A stretch of 41,039 nt of DNA, from positions 1 through 41,039 of the forward strand of contig JAFSZH010000044.1 of assembly GCA_017455685.1 (NCBI GenBank), written 5' to 3'. The translations under genes were made by a program, and so were the position numbers. The notes under the pieces were generated by a model. That model did no database searches. It was not told the origin of the DNA and was given only the letters and a program-made list of their open reading frames with translations. This DNA comes from Oscillospiraceae bacterium. GTDB taxonomy: Bacteria > Bacillota > Clostridia > Oscillospirales > Oscillospiraceae. Shown here one piece after another: positions 1 to 7,685 of the stretch (its first letter is position 1; every line of letters begins with the position of its first letter).

Positions 1-130
1 CGGCCGGCGCCGCCGCAGCGGTGCTCTCCGCCGTGGGCGCGGCGGCGCTGCCGGTGCCGCCGGAGCTGCCGCAGCCCGCCATGGAAAGCGTCATGGCAAG
101 GATCAGAAGGATGGTCAGTACTCTTTTCAT
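1..130 (-). CDS. N-terminal part of a secreted lipoprotein (partial)
   Basis: The gene reads off the left edge; only 43 codons are visible. The ATG at 130 follows a GGAAAGGA ribosome binding site. The protein starts with Lys-Arg, a hydrophobic stretch and the lipobox SMAGC, with the lipidated Cys at residue 20, followed by a Gly/Ser/Ala/Thr-rich linker. This is a typical Firmicute lipoprotein signal, of the kind common on ABC transporter solute-binding proteins, so the mature protein should be anchored on the outer face of the membrane. It lies 96 bp downstream of the riboswitch-controlled surface protein gene on the same strand. A role in the same uptake system is likely but is inference; the functional domain is outside the window. 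Confidence 0.75.
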   Translation of the reverse strand, partial: MKRVLTILLILAMTLSMAGCGSSGGTGSAAAPTAESTAAAAPA

Positions 131-166
131 GGTTATTTTCCTTTCCGGAAAGGAGGTATTTTACAG

Positions 167-203
167 CACAAATAGAACGGAGGGTCCCCCCGTTCTATTT
201 GTG
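167..203. terminator. Perfect 14-bp inverted repeat between two minus-strand genes
   Basis: The arms 167-180 and 190-203 are perfectly complementary around a 9-nt loop that can pair further (GGG with CCC). The hairpin lies just after the stop of the large surface protein gene and before the lipoprotein gene. The T-rich side is on the plus strand (204-221), and the minus-strand side has no clear U-run. It may therefore be a leaky terminator or an mRNA-stabilising hairpin within the operon rather than a full stop. Confidence 0.55.
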
Positions 204-226
204 TTCTTTTGGCTTTTTGTTTGCCG

Positions 227-3200
227 TCACGCGGCCTTGTTTTCCAGCTCGGCGGCGCGTTTGGCGTAGATCTCGTTGACTTCCTTTTCGCAGTTGAAGA
301 GGATGCCGTAGAGCTTGATCCACTCCAGGGCGGCCTGCTCGGTCTCCTCATCCGCGGAGCGGTCCACGAAGCCGGGGATGCCGAAGCCCTTCAGGCCCCC
401 AAAGACCTTGGCCATCTCGGCGGCCTTTTCGTCGGAGAGGTCTTCGATGTGAATGGCGTCCTCCGCATCGGGATCCGCGCCGGTGACGCGCGCGTCGGCA
501 AACTGTCCGGGCAGGATGACGATACCGCACTTCTGACGGATCAGCTGCGCCATTTCCAGCTCCTCGGGGGCTTTCATGGTGATCATGCCCTCGACGCCGG
601 AATCGAAGCAGGTCATGGTGATCTTCTCCATCAGCTCGGGCAGTTCAAGCTCTCTGAGCATGGTGAAGAGCTCTTCGGTACCCACGCAACCGTTTTCCAC
701 AGGCTGCTGCACCACCTGGATGTCCTCGTCCAGCGGCGCCGGGACTTCCTTGCCCTCGGGCACGACCAGATAGCGAGCCACGTTGATCACGTTGATCACC
801 ACGTAGCCGTCCTCGTAGCGGTAGATCTCAAAGGCCTTGCTCTCGTCGTTCTCATCCGTGGAGAGATAGGTAAGGCCGGGGATCTTCTGCTCGGGCTTGG
901 TGGTGTTGTCCGTCTCCGCCAGGGCGCCGGGAATGTATGCATAGATGGAATAGGCGATCTCATGAGGCGTGCTCATGGCCGTGGTGCAGCCGCGAATCGT
1001 GTTGGGCGTATTCAGCCGGATGGGGATGGTGGCGGTGGACTTGCCTCCGCCCTGGGCGGTGTAATAGGTTCCGCCGCTGGCCTTGATGTAAGTGTAATTG
1101 TTGCTGGTAAAGCTGACCACCGCGTAGGATCTGCCGTTCTGAACGATGATCTTTTCAAGAACGATCGAAGTCCTGCCGCTGCCGCCGGACCAGTTGAAGG
1201 TCTCGGGCGTATACTCGCCGTCGGGCAGGACGGTGGAGTTGTCCACCCAGGCAGTGCTGCCCTGGTTGTCCGCCTCGGCAGGCGGAGGATCTTCGCCGGG
1301 ATCCTCGCCCGGGTCCTCCCCGCCGTTGCCGTTTTCCACCGGCGTCAGGGAAGCGCTGTTGAAGGTCAGGGTACGGTCATACCACTGGTCTTTGCTGACG
1401 GAGTGGGCCGCCACGTCCAGCGGCGTATCCAGCGCCGCCACGGGAATGGTGAAGGTGTATTTTCCCTCCTCGTCCGGGACGTAGGGGATGGCGTCCTCGT
1501 CGTTGGCGTCCTCCTTCTTGCCCATGAACAGCTTGTCATAGCCGGTGCCGCTCAGGGTGATCACCGCGGTGTAATTGCCGTTTTCCGCCGTCAGCACCGC
1601 CTTGACCACCTTGAACATGTTGGAGCTGGAGGTGACGTCCACGGTGTAGTCGCCGTCGGCGATCTCTTCCTGGATCGGGGTTGCCGTATCGCTGTTGAAG
1701 GTCAGGGTACGGTCGTACCACTGGTCTTTGCTGACGGAGTGGGCCGCCACGTCGATGGGCGTATCCAGCGCCGCCACGGGAATGGTGAAGGTGTATTTGC
1801 CCTCCTCGTCCGCCACGTAGGGGATGGCGTCCTCGTCGTTGGCGTCCGCCGCCTTGCCCATGAACAGCTTGTCGTAGCCGGTGCCGCTCAGGGTGATCAC
1901 CGCGGTGTAGCTGCCGTTTTCCGCCGTCAGCACTGCCTTGACTACCTTGAACATAGTGGAGCTGGAGGTCACGTCGATGGAATAGTCGCCGTCATCCAGC
2001 GGCTCGTCCGCCGTGGGTTTTTCCACCAGGGCGGCCACCGCGTCCGTGATGGCCTGCGCCATGGCGTCCACCTCGTCCTGCCTGTCGGCAGTCAGGCCGC
2101 GGACCACGGCGTCTCTGGCGTCGATAACCGCCTGGGCGGTCTCGTCCGTATAAAGGGTCAGATCCTCCGGGATGGCCGCCAGAGCCGCGTCCACCGCCGA
2201 ATAGTCCGCCAGATTCGACTCAGGCACGCTGACCGTCAGAGAGTATTCCGTGAACCGTCCGCCCATGGCCGTGCTGTATGCCCGCACCGCCATAGCGTTG
2301 CCCAGGGAAACGGGGATGTTCGTGAACACCACGCCGCTTTCCGCCGCCGTCGCGGGATAGAATGTGGCGTTGGCGTCCAGCGTCGTGGTCTTGTCGCTGC
2401 TGAAAGCGATATCCGCGTACGCTTTCCCGTCGGTCACGGTCACCAAAGCGCAGCTGATGGTCAGCTTGCTGGAGGAATAGAGCTCCGTGGGATCGGGCGT
2501 ATACGTGCCGTCGTCCAGAGTCGTGCTGTTATCCACTGCGCTGCTCTGCGGCGTTCCGCCGGAATTGGGCACGCTGACGGTCAGGGAATACCCCGTGATC
2601 TTCCCGCCCATGGCGGTGCTGTACGCCCACACAGCCATGGCGCTTTCCAGCGAAACGGGAATGTTCTCAAACACCACGCCGCCTTCGACTGCGGTGGCGG
2701 GATAGAACGTTCCGTTGGCGTCCAGCATGGTCGTTTTATCGCTGCTGAAGGCGATATCCGCGTAGGCCTTGCCGTCCGTCACAGTCACCGAGGCGCAGCT
2801 GATGGTCAGTCTGCTGGAGGAATAGAGCTCCGTGGGGTCGGGAGTATATGTGCCGTCGGCGAGCATGGTGCAGTTGTTCACCGGGCTGCTCTGGGGAACG
2901 CTCCCCTCATCGGCCACGCTGATTGTCAGTGTATATTCGTTGAATCTTCCGCCCATGGCCGTGGTATAGGCCCGCACATCCATGGGGCTGCCAAGGGAAA
3001 CGGGAATGTCCGTAAAGACCACGCCGCTCTCCGCCGCCGTCGCGTCATAGAATGCTGCGTTGGCGTCCAGGGTGGTATAGTTGGCGCTGGAGAAGGCGAT
3101 ATCCGCATAGGCCCTGCCGCCCGTCACGGTCACCGAAGCGCAGCTGATGGTCAGCTTGCTGGAAGTGTACAGAGTCGTGGGGTCGGGCGTATACGTGCCG

Positions 3201-4960
3201 TCGGAGAGCATGGTGAGATTGTTCACCGCGCTGCTCTGGGGCTGCTCCGCCGGATCCTCCACGCATACGGTCAGGGTGTATTCCGTGATCTTTCCACCCA
3301 TGGCAGAGCTGTACGCCCACACCGTCATGGCAGTATTAAGAGAGACGGGGATGCTCGCGAACACCGCGCCGCTTTCCGTAACAGTGGCGGAATAGAACGT
3401 GCCGTTGGCGTCCAGCATGGTCGTTTTATTGCTGCTGAAGGCGATATCCGCGTAGGCCTTGCCGCCCGTCACAGTCACCGAAGCGCAGCTGATAGTCAGC
3501 TTGCTGGAGGAATAGAGCTCCGTGGGATCGGGCGTATACGCGCCGTCGTCCATCGTAGTGCTGTTGTCCACCGCGCTGCTCTGGGGCTGGCTGCCCGTTC
3601 CGGACACGCTGATCGTCAAGGTGTATTCGTTGAATCTTCCGCCCATGGCCGTGGTATAGGCCCGCACGTTCATGGCTCTGTTCAGAGAAACGGGGATATT
3701 TGCAAAGACCACGCCGCTCTCCGCCGCCGTCGCGTCATAGAATGCGGCGTTGGCGTCCAGGGTGGTAAAGTTGGCGCTGGAAAAAGCGATATCCGCATAG
3801 GCCCTGCCGCCCGTCACGGTCACCGAAGCGCAGCTGATGGTCAGCTTGCTGGAGGTATACAGAGCCGTGGGGTCGGGCGTATACGTGCCGTCGGAGAGCA
3901 TGGTGAGATTGTTCACCGCGCTGCTCTGGGGCTGCTCGTTTTCCGGGGCGCTTTTCTGTCCCTCTTCGTTCCCGTTCCGCTCGGGCTCGGTGTTCAGCAG
4001 CACGGGAGCATTATTCTCCTTCAGCGTGATGGGCTGGTCGAGCAGCTGCTTCACGGAAACCTGAGAAACGTTGACAGCGGTCACGCCAAGAGTGGCGGAG
4101 ATCTCCTCTTTCTTTTCCGGTTCCTGCTTTTCCTCTTCCTCTTTCTTCTCCTCTTCTTCGGAGAAGATCAGGGTGAAGGTGTATTTCACTCCCTCGTCCT
4201 CGGCGTCGCCGGTGAATACGATGACCGGGTTTTCTCCGCCGAGAACCACAGGCACTTTTTCAAACACCGCGCCGTCGTCCTGCCGGGCCTTGAACAGCCT
4301 GCCCGCCGCGTCCAGGAGGGCCGCGCCCTCTCTGGCGCTGCGGATCGCGGCGAAGGCTTTCCCGTCGGATACGATGATCTCCGGCACGGAAAGATCCTGC
4401 TTCTCACCGGAAACGGTCACGGTATAATCCGTGCCGGCGGCGTAGACGCCGTCTTCCAGCTCGCAGGCGTTGTCAACGGAATTTGTAACGCTCTTCCGTT
4501 CCTCCTCGGACTCTTCTTCCTCGGGCTCTTCTTCCTCGGACTCTTCTTCCTCGGGCTCTTCTTCCTCGGACTCTTCTTCCTCGGGCTCTTCCTCCTCGGA
4601 TTCCTCTTCCTCGGATTCTTCTTCCCCGGATTCTTCTTCCTCGGATTCCTCCTCGGATTCTTCCTCCTCGGATTCTTCTTCCTCGGATTCTTCTTCCTCG
4701 GATTTCTCCTCCTCGGATTCTTCCTCCTCGGATTCTTCTTCCTCGGATTCCTCTTCCTCGGATTCCTCTTCCTCGGGCTCTCCCTCCTCGGATTCCTCTT
4801 CCTCGGCGTCTTCTTCCTCGTTGTCCTCGTTCAGGATCTCTTCCTTTTCGAGATCAGGGTCGCCGCTTCCCTTTGCGGGCGAAGCCGCCAGCGCCGCCGT
4901 GTTCAGCAGAGACGCCAGGACCATGATCAGAGCAAGGATACGGATGAGTTTCTTCTTCAC
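227..4960 (-). CDS. Secreted modular NEAT/Ig-like repeat protein with C-terminal solute-binding-protein lobe, cobalamin-riboswitch controlled
   Basis: 1577 residues. The GTG at 4960 is chosen because AAAGGAGG lies just upstream and a signal peptide starts there (KKK, hydrophobic core, ALA cleavage near residue 25). Order, approximate: Glu/Ser-rich low-complexity 44-155; a degenerate module 165-280; five tandem modules of about 115 residues (344-915), each with a DGTYTPDP start; a FIVAR-like helical segment 917-985; two near-identical modules with KDQWYDRTLTF ends (988-1202); another DGEYTPETF module 1236-1344; then about 1353-1577 resembling the N-lobe and connecting helix of clostridial Fe/B12-type ABC solute-binding proteins (YLVVPEGKEVP, EWIKLYG). 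No LPXTG, SLH or C-terminal membrane anchor is visible. The upstream cobalamin riboswitch implies repression by B12, so capture of corrinoid at the cell surface is the best guess. Heme or iron binding is the alternative, since the modules look NEAT-like. Confidence 0.85.
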   Translation of the reverse strand: MKKKLIRILALIMVLASLLNTAALAASPAKGSGDPDLEKEEILNEDNEEEDAEEEESEEGEPEEEESEEEESEEEESEEEESEEEKSEEEESEEEESEEEESEEESEEEESGEEESEEEESEEEEPEEEESEEEEPEEEESEEEEPEEEESEEERKSVTNSVDNACELEDGVYAAGTDYTVTVSGEKQDLSVPEIIVSDGKAFAAIRSAREGAALLDAAGRLFKARQDDGAVFEKVPVVLGGENPVIVFTGDAEDEGVKYTFTLIFSEEEEKKEEEEKQEPEKKEEISATLGVTAVNVSQVSVKQLLDQPITLKENNAPVLLNTEPERNGNEEGQKSAPENEQPQSSAVNNLTMLSDGTYTPDPTALYTSSKLTISCASVTVTGGRAYADIAFSSANFTTLDANAAFYDATAAESGVVFANIPVSLNRAMNVRAYTTAMGGRFNEYTLTISVSGTGSQPQSSAVDNSTTMDDGAYTPDPTELYSSSKLTISCASVTVTGGKAYADIAFSSNKTTMLDANGTFYSATVTESGAVFASIPVSLNTAMTVWAYSSAMGGKITEYTLTVCVEDPAEQPQSSAVNNLTMLSDGTYTPDPTTLYTSSKLTISCASVTVTGGRAYADIAFSSANYTTLDANAAFYDATAAESGVVFTDIPVSLGSPMDVRAYTTAMGGRFNEYTLTISVADEGSVPQSSPVNNCTMLADGTYTPDPTELYSSSRLTISCASVTVTDGKAYADIAFSSDKTTMLDANGTFYPATAVEGGVVFENIPVSLESAMAVWAYSTAMGGKITGYSLTVSVPNSGGTPQSSAVDNSTTLDDGTYTPDPTELYSSSKLTISCALVTVTDGKAYADIAFSSDKTTTLDANATFYPATAAESGVVFTNIPVSLGNAMAVRAYSTAMGGRFTEYSLTVSVPESNLADYSAVDAALAAIPEDLTLYTDETAQAVIDARDAVVRGLTADRQDEVDAMAQAITDAVAALVEKPTADEPLDDGDYSIDVTSSSTMFKVVKAVLTAENGSYTAVITLSGTGYDKLFMGKAADANDEDAIPYVADEEGKYTFTIPVAALDTPIDVAAHSVSKDQWYDRTLTFNSDTATPIQEEIADGDYTVDVTSSSNMFKVVKAVLTAENGNYTAVITLSGTGYDKLFMGKKEDANDEDAIPYVPDEEGKYTFTIPVAALDTPLDVAAHSVSKDQWYDRTLTFNSASLTPVENGNGGEDPGEDPGEDPPPAEADNQGSTAWVDNSTVLPDGEYTPETFNWSGGSGRTSIVLEKIIVQNGRSYAVVSFTSNNYTYIKASGGTYYTAQGGGKSTATIPIRLNTPNTIRGCTTAMSTPHEIAYSIYAYIPGALAETDNTTKPEQKIPGLTYLSTDENDESKAFEIYRYEDGYVVINVINVARYLVVPEGKEVPAPLDEDIQVVQQPVENGCVGTEELFTMLRELELPELMEKITMTCFDSGVEGMITMKAPEELEMAQLIRQKCGIVILPGQFADARVTGADPDAEDAIHIEDLSDEKAAEMAKVFGGLKGFGIPGFVDRSADEETEQAALEWIKLYGILFNCEKEVNEIYAKRAAELENKAA
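1355..1998 (-). repeat. Two near-identical tandem domain-coding repeats (offset 336 bp)
   Basis: The segments starting at 1356 and 1692 on the plus strand are nearly identical over roughly 300 bp. They encode two modules that each run from a DGDY start to a WYDRTLTFNS end. The near-identity at DNA level indicates a recent duplication within the surface protein gene. Confidence 0.85.
2215..3931 (-). repeat. Five tandem domain-coding repeats, period about 345 bp
   Basis: The segment coding PQSSAVNN or PQSSAVDN recurs near 3930, 3585, 3240, 2895 and 2548, giving a period of about 115 codons. Units 1 and 3 resemble each other most (TSSKLTISC, YTTAMGG), as do units 2, 4 and 5, so the array probably grew by duplication of pairs. 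Confidence 0.85.
4499..4830 (-). repeat. Low-complexity tandem repeat coding Glu/Ser-rich linker
   Basis: Reiterated 15-nt units (TCTTCTTCCTCGGAC and variants) encode EEESE/EEEPE runs over about 110 residues. Such an array is prone to slippage. It probably forms a long extended, highly acidic stalk near the N-terminus of the secreted protein. Confidence 0.85.
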
Positions 4961-5025
4961 AGTGGTTCCTCCTTTTCGCCCCGGCGGGGAACCCGGCCCC
5001 GACGGCGGCGATGCTTTACAGAAAT

Positions 5026-5056
5026 AAAAAAAGATCTGTTTTCCGAAGAAAACAGA
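5026..5056 (-). terminator. Intrinsic terminator, expression platform of the cobalamin riboswitch
   Basis: On the minus strand a 9-bp perfect stem (5048-5056 with 5035-5043) with a TTCG loop is followed by seven U (A-run 5026-5032). It lies about 50 nt after the aptamer and about 65 nt before the GTG start. This placement suggests the riboswitch acts by premature transcription termination when cobalamin is bound. Confidence 0.85.
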
Positions 5057-5104
5057 CCTGCAGAAGGCTCGTCCTGCTCTGCTTTCCTCGGAAGCGGGCA
5101 TAGA

Positions 5105-5276
5105 ACGCTTTCAGCAGGTTTCCTGGCTTGCGGATCAGCAAACGATGCGGACCTTCTCATGTCGTCGACACAATGGCATATCCCGCCCGTTCTCCCCGCT
5201 TACAGTGACCGGATCGCTCAGGATCTTCCCCTGATTCCCTTTTCCCGTGTCCCTTCGGGCACGGCACTGAAAGCGT
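5105..5276 (-). promoter_or_regulatory. Cobalamin (B12) riboswitch aptamer
   Basis: Read on the minus strand, the region has the conserved B12-aptamer blocks in the right order: AAAAGGGAATCAGG, then CACTGTAAGCGG, then TGCCATTGTG with GAGAAGG, then CCGCAAGCCAGG with AAACCTGC. The P1 stem is a perfect 10-bp pairing of ACGCTTTCAG (5276 to 5267) with CTGAAAGCGT (5114 to 5105). A promoter precedes it and an intrinsic terminator follows it. It controls the surface protein gene 227-4960 and probably the downstream lipoprotein gene, which marks the locus as B12-responsive. Confidence 0.94.
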
Positions 5277-5313
5277 CGGTTCCCCCGGGCCATGCCCGGA
5301 AAAAACCGATGAT

Positions 5314-5342
5314 ATTTTACTCTTCCGCTCCCGAAAAAGCAA
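5314..5342 (-). promoter_or_regulatory. Sigma-A-type promoter of the riboswitch transcript
   Basis: On the minus strand TTGCTT (5342-5337) and TAAAAT (5319-5314) are separated by 17 bp. Transcription would begin about 30 nt before the P1 stem of the aptamer. Confidence 0.7.
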
Positions 5343-5426
5343 TATCTTTTCCGGCGCGGGGGACTTTCTTTGCGCAGGTTGTGGGAACGATTGATACGCT
5401 TTGTCGGACTGACGCGGCGTCCGTGG

Positions 5427-5467
5427 AAAAAAGACGCCGGGCTTTTCCTTTTTTTGGAAAAGCCCGG
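5427..5467 (-). terminator. Intrinsic terminator after the DUF6951 gene
   Basis: A perfect 12-bp stem (5437-5448 with 5456-5467) encloses a 7-nt loop. On the minus strand it is followed by GGCGTC and six U (A-run 5427-5432). It separates the DUF6951 transcript from the riboswitch promoter. Confidence 0.8.
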
Positions 5468-5496
5468 TTGACAAATCAATTGTGCGAAATTATAAT
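5468..5496 (+). promoter_or_regulatory. Perfect-consensus sigma-A promoter, antisense to the DUF6951 gene
   Basis: TTGACA (5468-5473), 17-bp spacer, TATAAT (5491-5496) on the plus strand: an exact consensus. The next plus-strand gene is pyrG at 5991, so the transcript would have a leader of about 490 nt running antisense through the whole DUF6951 gene. No plus-strand terminator is obvious in between. Confidence 0.65.
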
Positions 5497-5589
5497 CAAA
5501 ACGTTTTTTCAGGGGTTGTGCGGCGTTTGCCGACGCGGTGGGGTGGCTGCGTTGGTGGGCGTCGCTCTCTTTATGCCCGGAAGGGCGGC

Positions 5590-5910
5590 TTATTCCTCGA
5601 ATTCGATGGAAGCGGGCCGCTTGAGTGCCAGGCGGCACTCGGCCTCGATGCATTTGAGGATGCCGCTGATGGAGGGACAGGAGCCGTGGGCCGGAAAATG
5701 CTCCCGGGCATACTCATAAAAAGGTCCTGCGCCGGGCTGCTGCATGCAGATCTCGTAGCCGTTGAATTCCTCCCCCAGGGCTTTGGCCATTCCGCTGACG
5801 TTGGGGCAGGCCGAGTCGATCTTCACGGTGACCATGCGTCTTTTTCCCGCCGTGGCCTCCACGCGGGTCACGAGCCCGCAGGCTCCCGGCGTGATCTTCA
5901 CTTTTGTCAT
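5590..5910 (-). CDS. DUF6951-type small conserved protein
   Basis: 106 residues. The ATG at 5910 is preceded by AAAGGGGG; the longer upstream reading is ignored because it lacks a ribosome binding site and overlaps the promoter. The sequence begins TKVKITPGACG and has spaced cysteines (ACG, ACPN, ICMQ, GSCPS, KCIE, ECR), consistent with a clostridial family of about 100 residues that I recall as DUF6951. The function is unknown; metal or Fe-S binding by the cysteines is possible but unproven. It has its own promoter and terminator, so it is a single-gene unit between the riboswitch locus and pyrG, and it is divergent from pyrG. Confidence 0.75.
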   Translation of the reverse strand: MTKVKITPGACGLVTRVEATAGKRRMVTVKIDSACPNVSGMAKALGEEFNGYEICMQQPGAGPFYEYAREHFPAHGSCPSISGILKCIEAECRLALKRPASIEFEE

Positions 5911-5947
5911 TTCTTTTCCCCCTTTCTGTATTGTTTGGTCTGAAACC

Positions 5948-5976
5948 ATCATAAATGCTGCAAACGGATTTCGCAA
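5948..5976 (-). promoter_or_regulatory. Candidate promoter of the DUF6951 gene
   Basis: On the minus strand TTGCGA (5976-5971) and TATGAT (5953-5948) are 17 bp apart. The -35 overlaps the pyrG ribosome binding site (AAGGAG at 5975), so the two divergent genes share this short region. Confidence 0.5.
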
Positions 5977-5990
5977 GGAGGAATGACGAT

Positions 5991-7586
5991 ATGAGTAAAT
6001 TCATTTTTGTGACCGGGGGCGTGGTGTCCGGGCTGGGCAAGGGCATCACCGCCGCGTCTCTGGGCCGGCTGCTGAAGGCCCGGGGCCTGCGGGTGGCCGC
6101 CCAGAAGCTGGACCCCTACATCAACGTGGACCCGGGCACCATGAGCCCCTACCAGCACGGGGAGGTCTACGTCACCGAGGACGGCGCCGAGACCGACCTG
6201 GATCTGGGCCACTATGAGCGCTTCATCGACGAGGATCTGAACAAATACTCCAACCTGACCACCGGCAAGGTCTACGCCCGGGTGTTGGAAAAGGAACGCC
6301 GGGGGGAATACCTGGGCAGCACGGTGCAGATCATCCCCCACGTGACCGACGAGATCAAGCATTTCATCTACCGCGTCGGCAAGAAGACCGGCGCGGACGT
6401 GGTGATCACCGAGGTGGGCGGCACCACCGGCGACATCGAGAGCCAGCCCTTTCTGGAGGCCATCCGGCAGGTAGGCCTGGAGCAGGGGCGACAGAACGTC
6501 CTTTACGTTCACGTGACGCTGCTTCCCTATCTGAAGGCCTCCGGCGAACACAAGTCCAAGCCCACCCAGCACTCGGTGAAGGAGCTGCAGGGCATGGGCA
6601 TCTCCCCGGATATCATCGTGCTGCGGTGCGACGAGCCCATCGAGGACGAATCCATCTTCCGGAAGATCGCCCTGTTCTGCAACGTGGAGAGCGACTGCGT
6701 CATCGAGAATGTGACCCTGCCCGTGCTGTACGAGGCCCCGCTGATGCTGGAAAAGGCCCATCTGGGGGATATCGTCTGCCGGAAGCTGGGTATCGACGCC
6801 CCGGCCCCGGACCTGCGGGACTGGGAAGAAATGGTGGCGAGCGTCAAGCGCCGGGGCAAACACGTCACCGTGGCGCTGGTGGGGAAATACGTCCAGCTCC
6901 ACGACGCGTACCTCTCCGTTTCGGAGGCGCTGCGCCACGCGGGCTACGCTGTGGGCGCGAAGGTGGAACTCCGCTGGGTGGATTCGGAGACCGTCACCGA
7001 CGAAAACGCCGCCGAGATTCTCTCCGGAGCGGACGCCATCGTGATCCCCGGGGGCTTCGGCAGCCGGGGCATCGAGGGCATGATCTCCGCCGCCCGCTAC
7101 GCCCGGGAAAACCGCGTGCCCTATCTGGGGCTGTGCCTGGGCATGCAGATCGCCGTCATCGAGAACGCCCGCCACGCCGCCGGGCTGGCAGGGGCCAACT
7201 CCCGGGAATTCGACGAAAACTCCCCTCACAAGGTCATCGACTTCATGCCCGGACAGAGCGATGAGATCGACAAGGGCGGCACGCTGCGTCTGGGGGCCTA
7301 TCCCTGCCGGGTGCAGCCGGGCTCCCTGCTGGAGAAGTGCTACAGCGCGGCGGAGATCTCCGAGCGGCATCGGCACCGCTACGAATTCAACAACGATTAC
7401 CGGGAGCGCCTCGCCGACGCGGGGCTGATCCAGAGCGGTCTCTCCCCGGACGGACGGCTGGTGGAGGTGGTGGAGCGCGCCGACCATCCCTTCTACATCG
7501 GCGTGCAGTATCACCCCGAGTTCAAGAGCCGTCCCAACCGGCCCCATCCCCTGTTCCTGGGGCTGCTCCGGGCCGTGGAGAAGTAA
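5991..7586 (+). CDS. pyrG: CTP synthase (glutamine-hydrolysing)
   Basis: 531 residues, the normal length. It makes CTP from UTP, ATP and glutamine in the cytoplasm. The N-terminal synthetase domain has the P-loop [10 protein letters not shown] (9-18, Lys17) and the [15 protein letters not shown] segment near 64-78. The C-terminal class I glutaminase has the nucleophile Cys382 (LGLCLGMQ) and the His508/Glu510 pair (YHPEF). The ATG at 5991 follows AAGGAG; an in-frame ATG at 5955 is rejected as lacking a site. Unusually for a housekeeping gene, the best upstream promoter lies about 490 bp away, beyond the divergent DUF6951 gene. Confidence 0.97.
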   Translation: MSKFIFVTGGVVSGLGKGITAASLGRLLKARGLRVAAQKLDPYINVDPGTMSPYQHGEVYVTEDGAETDLDLGHYERFIDEDLNKYSNLTTGKVYARVLEKERRGEYLGSTVQIIPHVTDEIKHFIYRVGKKTGADVVITEVGGTTGDIESQPFLEAIRQVGLEQGRQNVLYVHVTLLPYLKASGEHKSKPTQHSVKELQGMGISPDIIVLRCDEPIEDESIFRKIALFCNVESDCVIENVTLPVLYEAPLMLEKAHLGDIVCRKLGIDAPAPDLRDWEEMVASVKRRGKHVTVALVGKYVQLHDAYLSVSEALRHAGYAVGAKVELRWVDSETVTDENAAEILSGADAIVIPGGFGSRGIEGMISAARYARENRVPYLGLCLGMQIAVIENARHAAGLAGANSREFDENSPHKVIDFMPGQSDEIDKGGTLRLGAYPCRVQPGSLLEKCYSAAEISERHRHRYEFNNDYRERLADAGLIQSGLSPDGRLVEVVERADHPFYIGVQYHPEFKSRPNRPHPLFLGLLRAVEK

Positions 7587-7609
7587 GGCGCCGTTCCCCG
7601 CGTTTTTTC

Positions 7610-7639
7610 TTGACGGGGCGCAGCCCCGTGGGGTAAAAT
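7610..7639 (+). promoter_or_regulatory. Promoter of the glmM operon
   Basis: TTGACG (7610-7615), 18-bp spacer, TAAAAT (7634-7639), 46 bp before the glmM start. The spacer contains a small GC-rich inverted repeat (GGGGC-GCA-GCCCC). There is no clear terminator after pyrG. Confidence 0.65.
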
Positions 7640-7685
7640 ACTTTCTCGGATAATTCTTTTCCAACTCTGACAGGAGGCAACGTTT

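Noticed and set aside
2215-3931. Regular repeats that could be mistaken for a CRISPR or satellite array
   Set aside because: The period is about 345 bp, in frame, and encodes related protein modules. There are no short repeats with unique spacers.
4470-5027. Plus-strand Ser-rich frame opposite the Glu-rich linker
   Set aside because: It is only the reverse reading of the 15-nt array, and it runs into the riboswitch terminator.
209-5719. A plus-strand open frame of over 1800 codons opposite the surface protein gene
   Set aside because: It is the antisense shadow of a GC-rich, repetitive gene. It has no ribosome binding site, runs through the riboswitch and terminators, and its repeats mirror those of the real gene.
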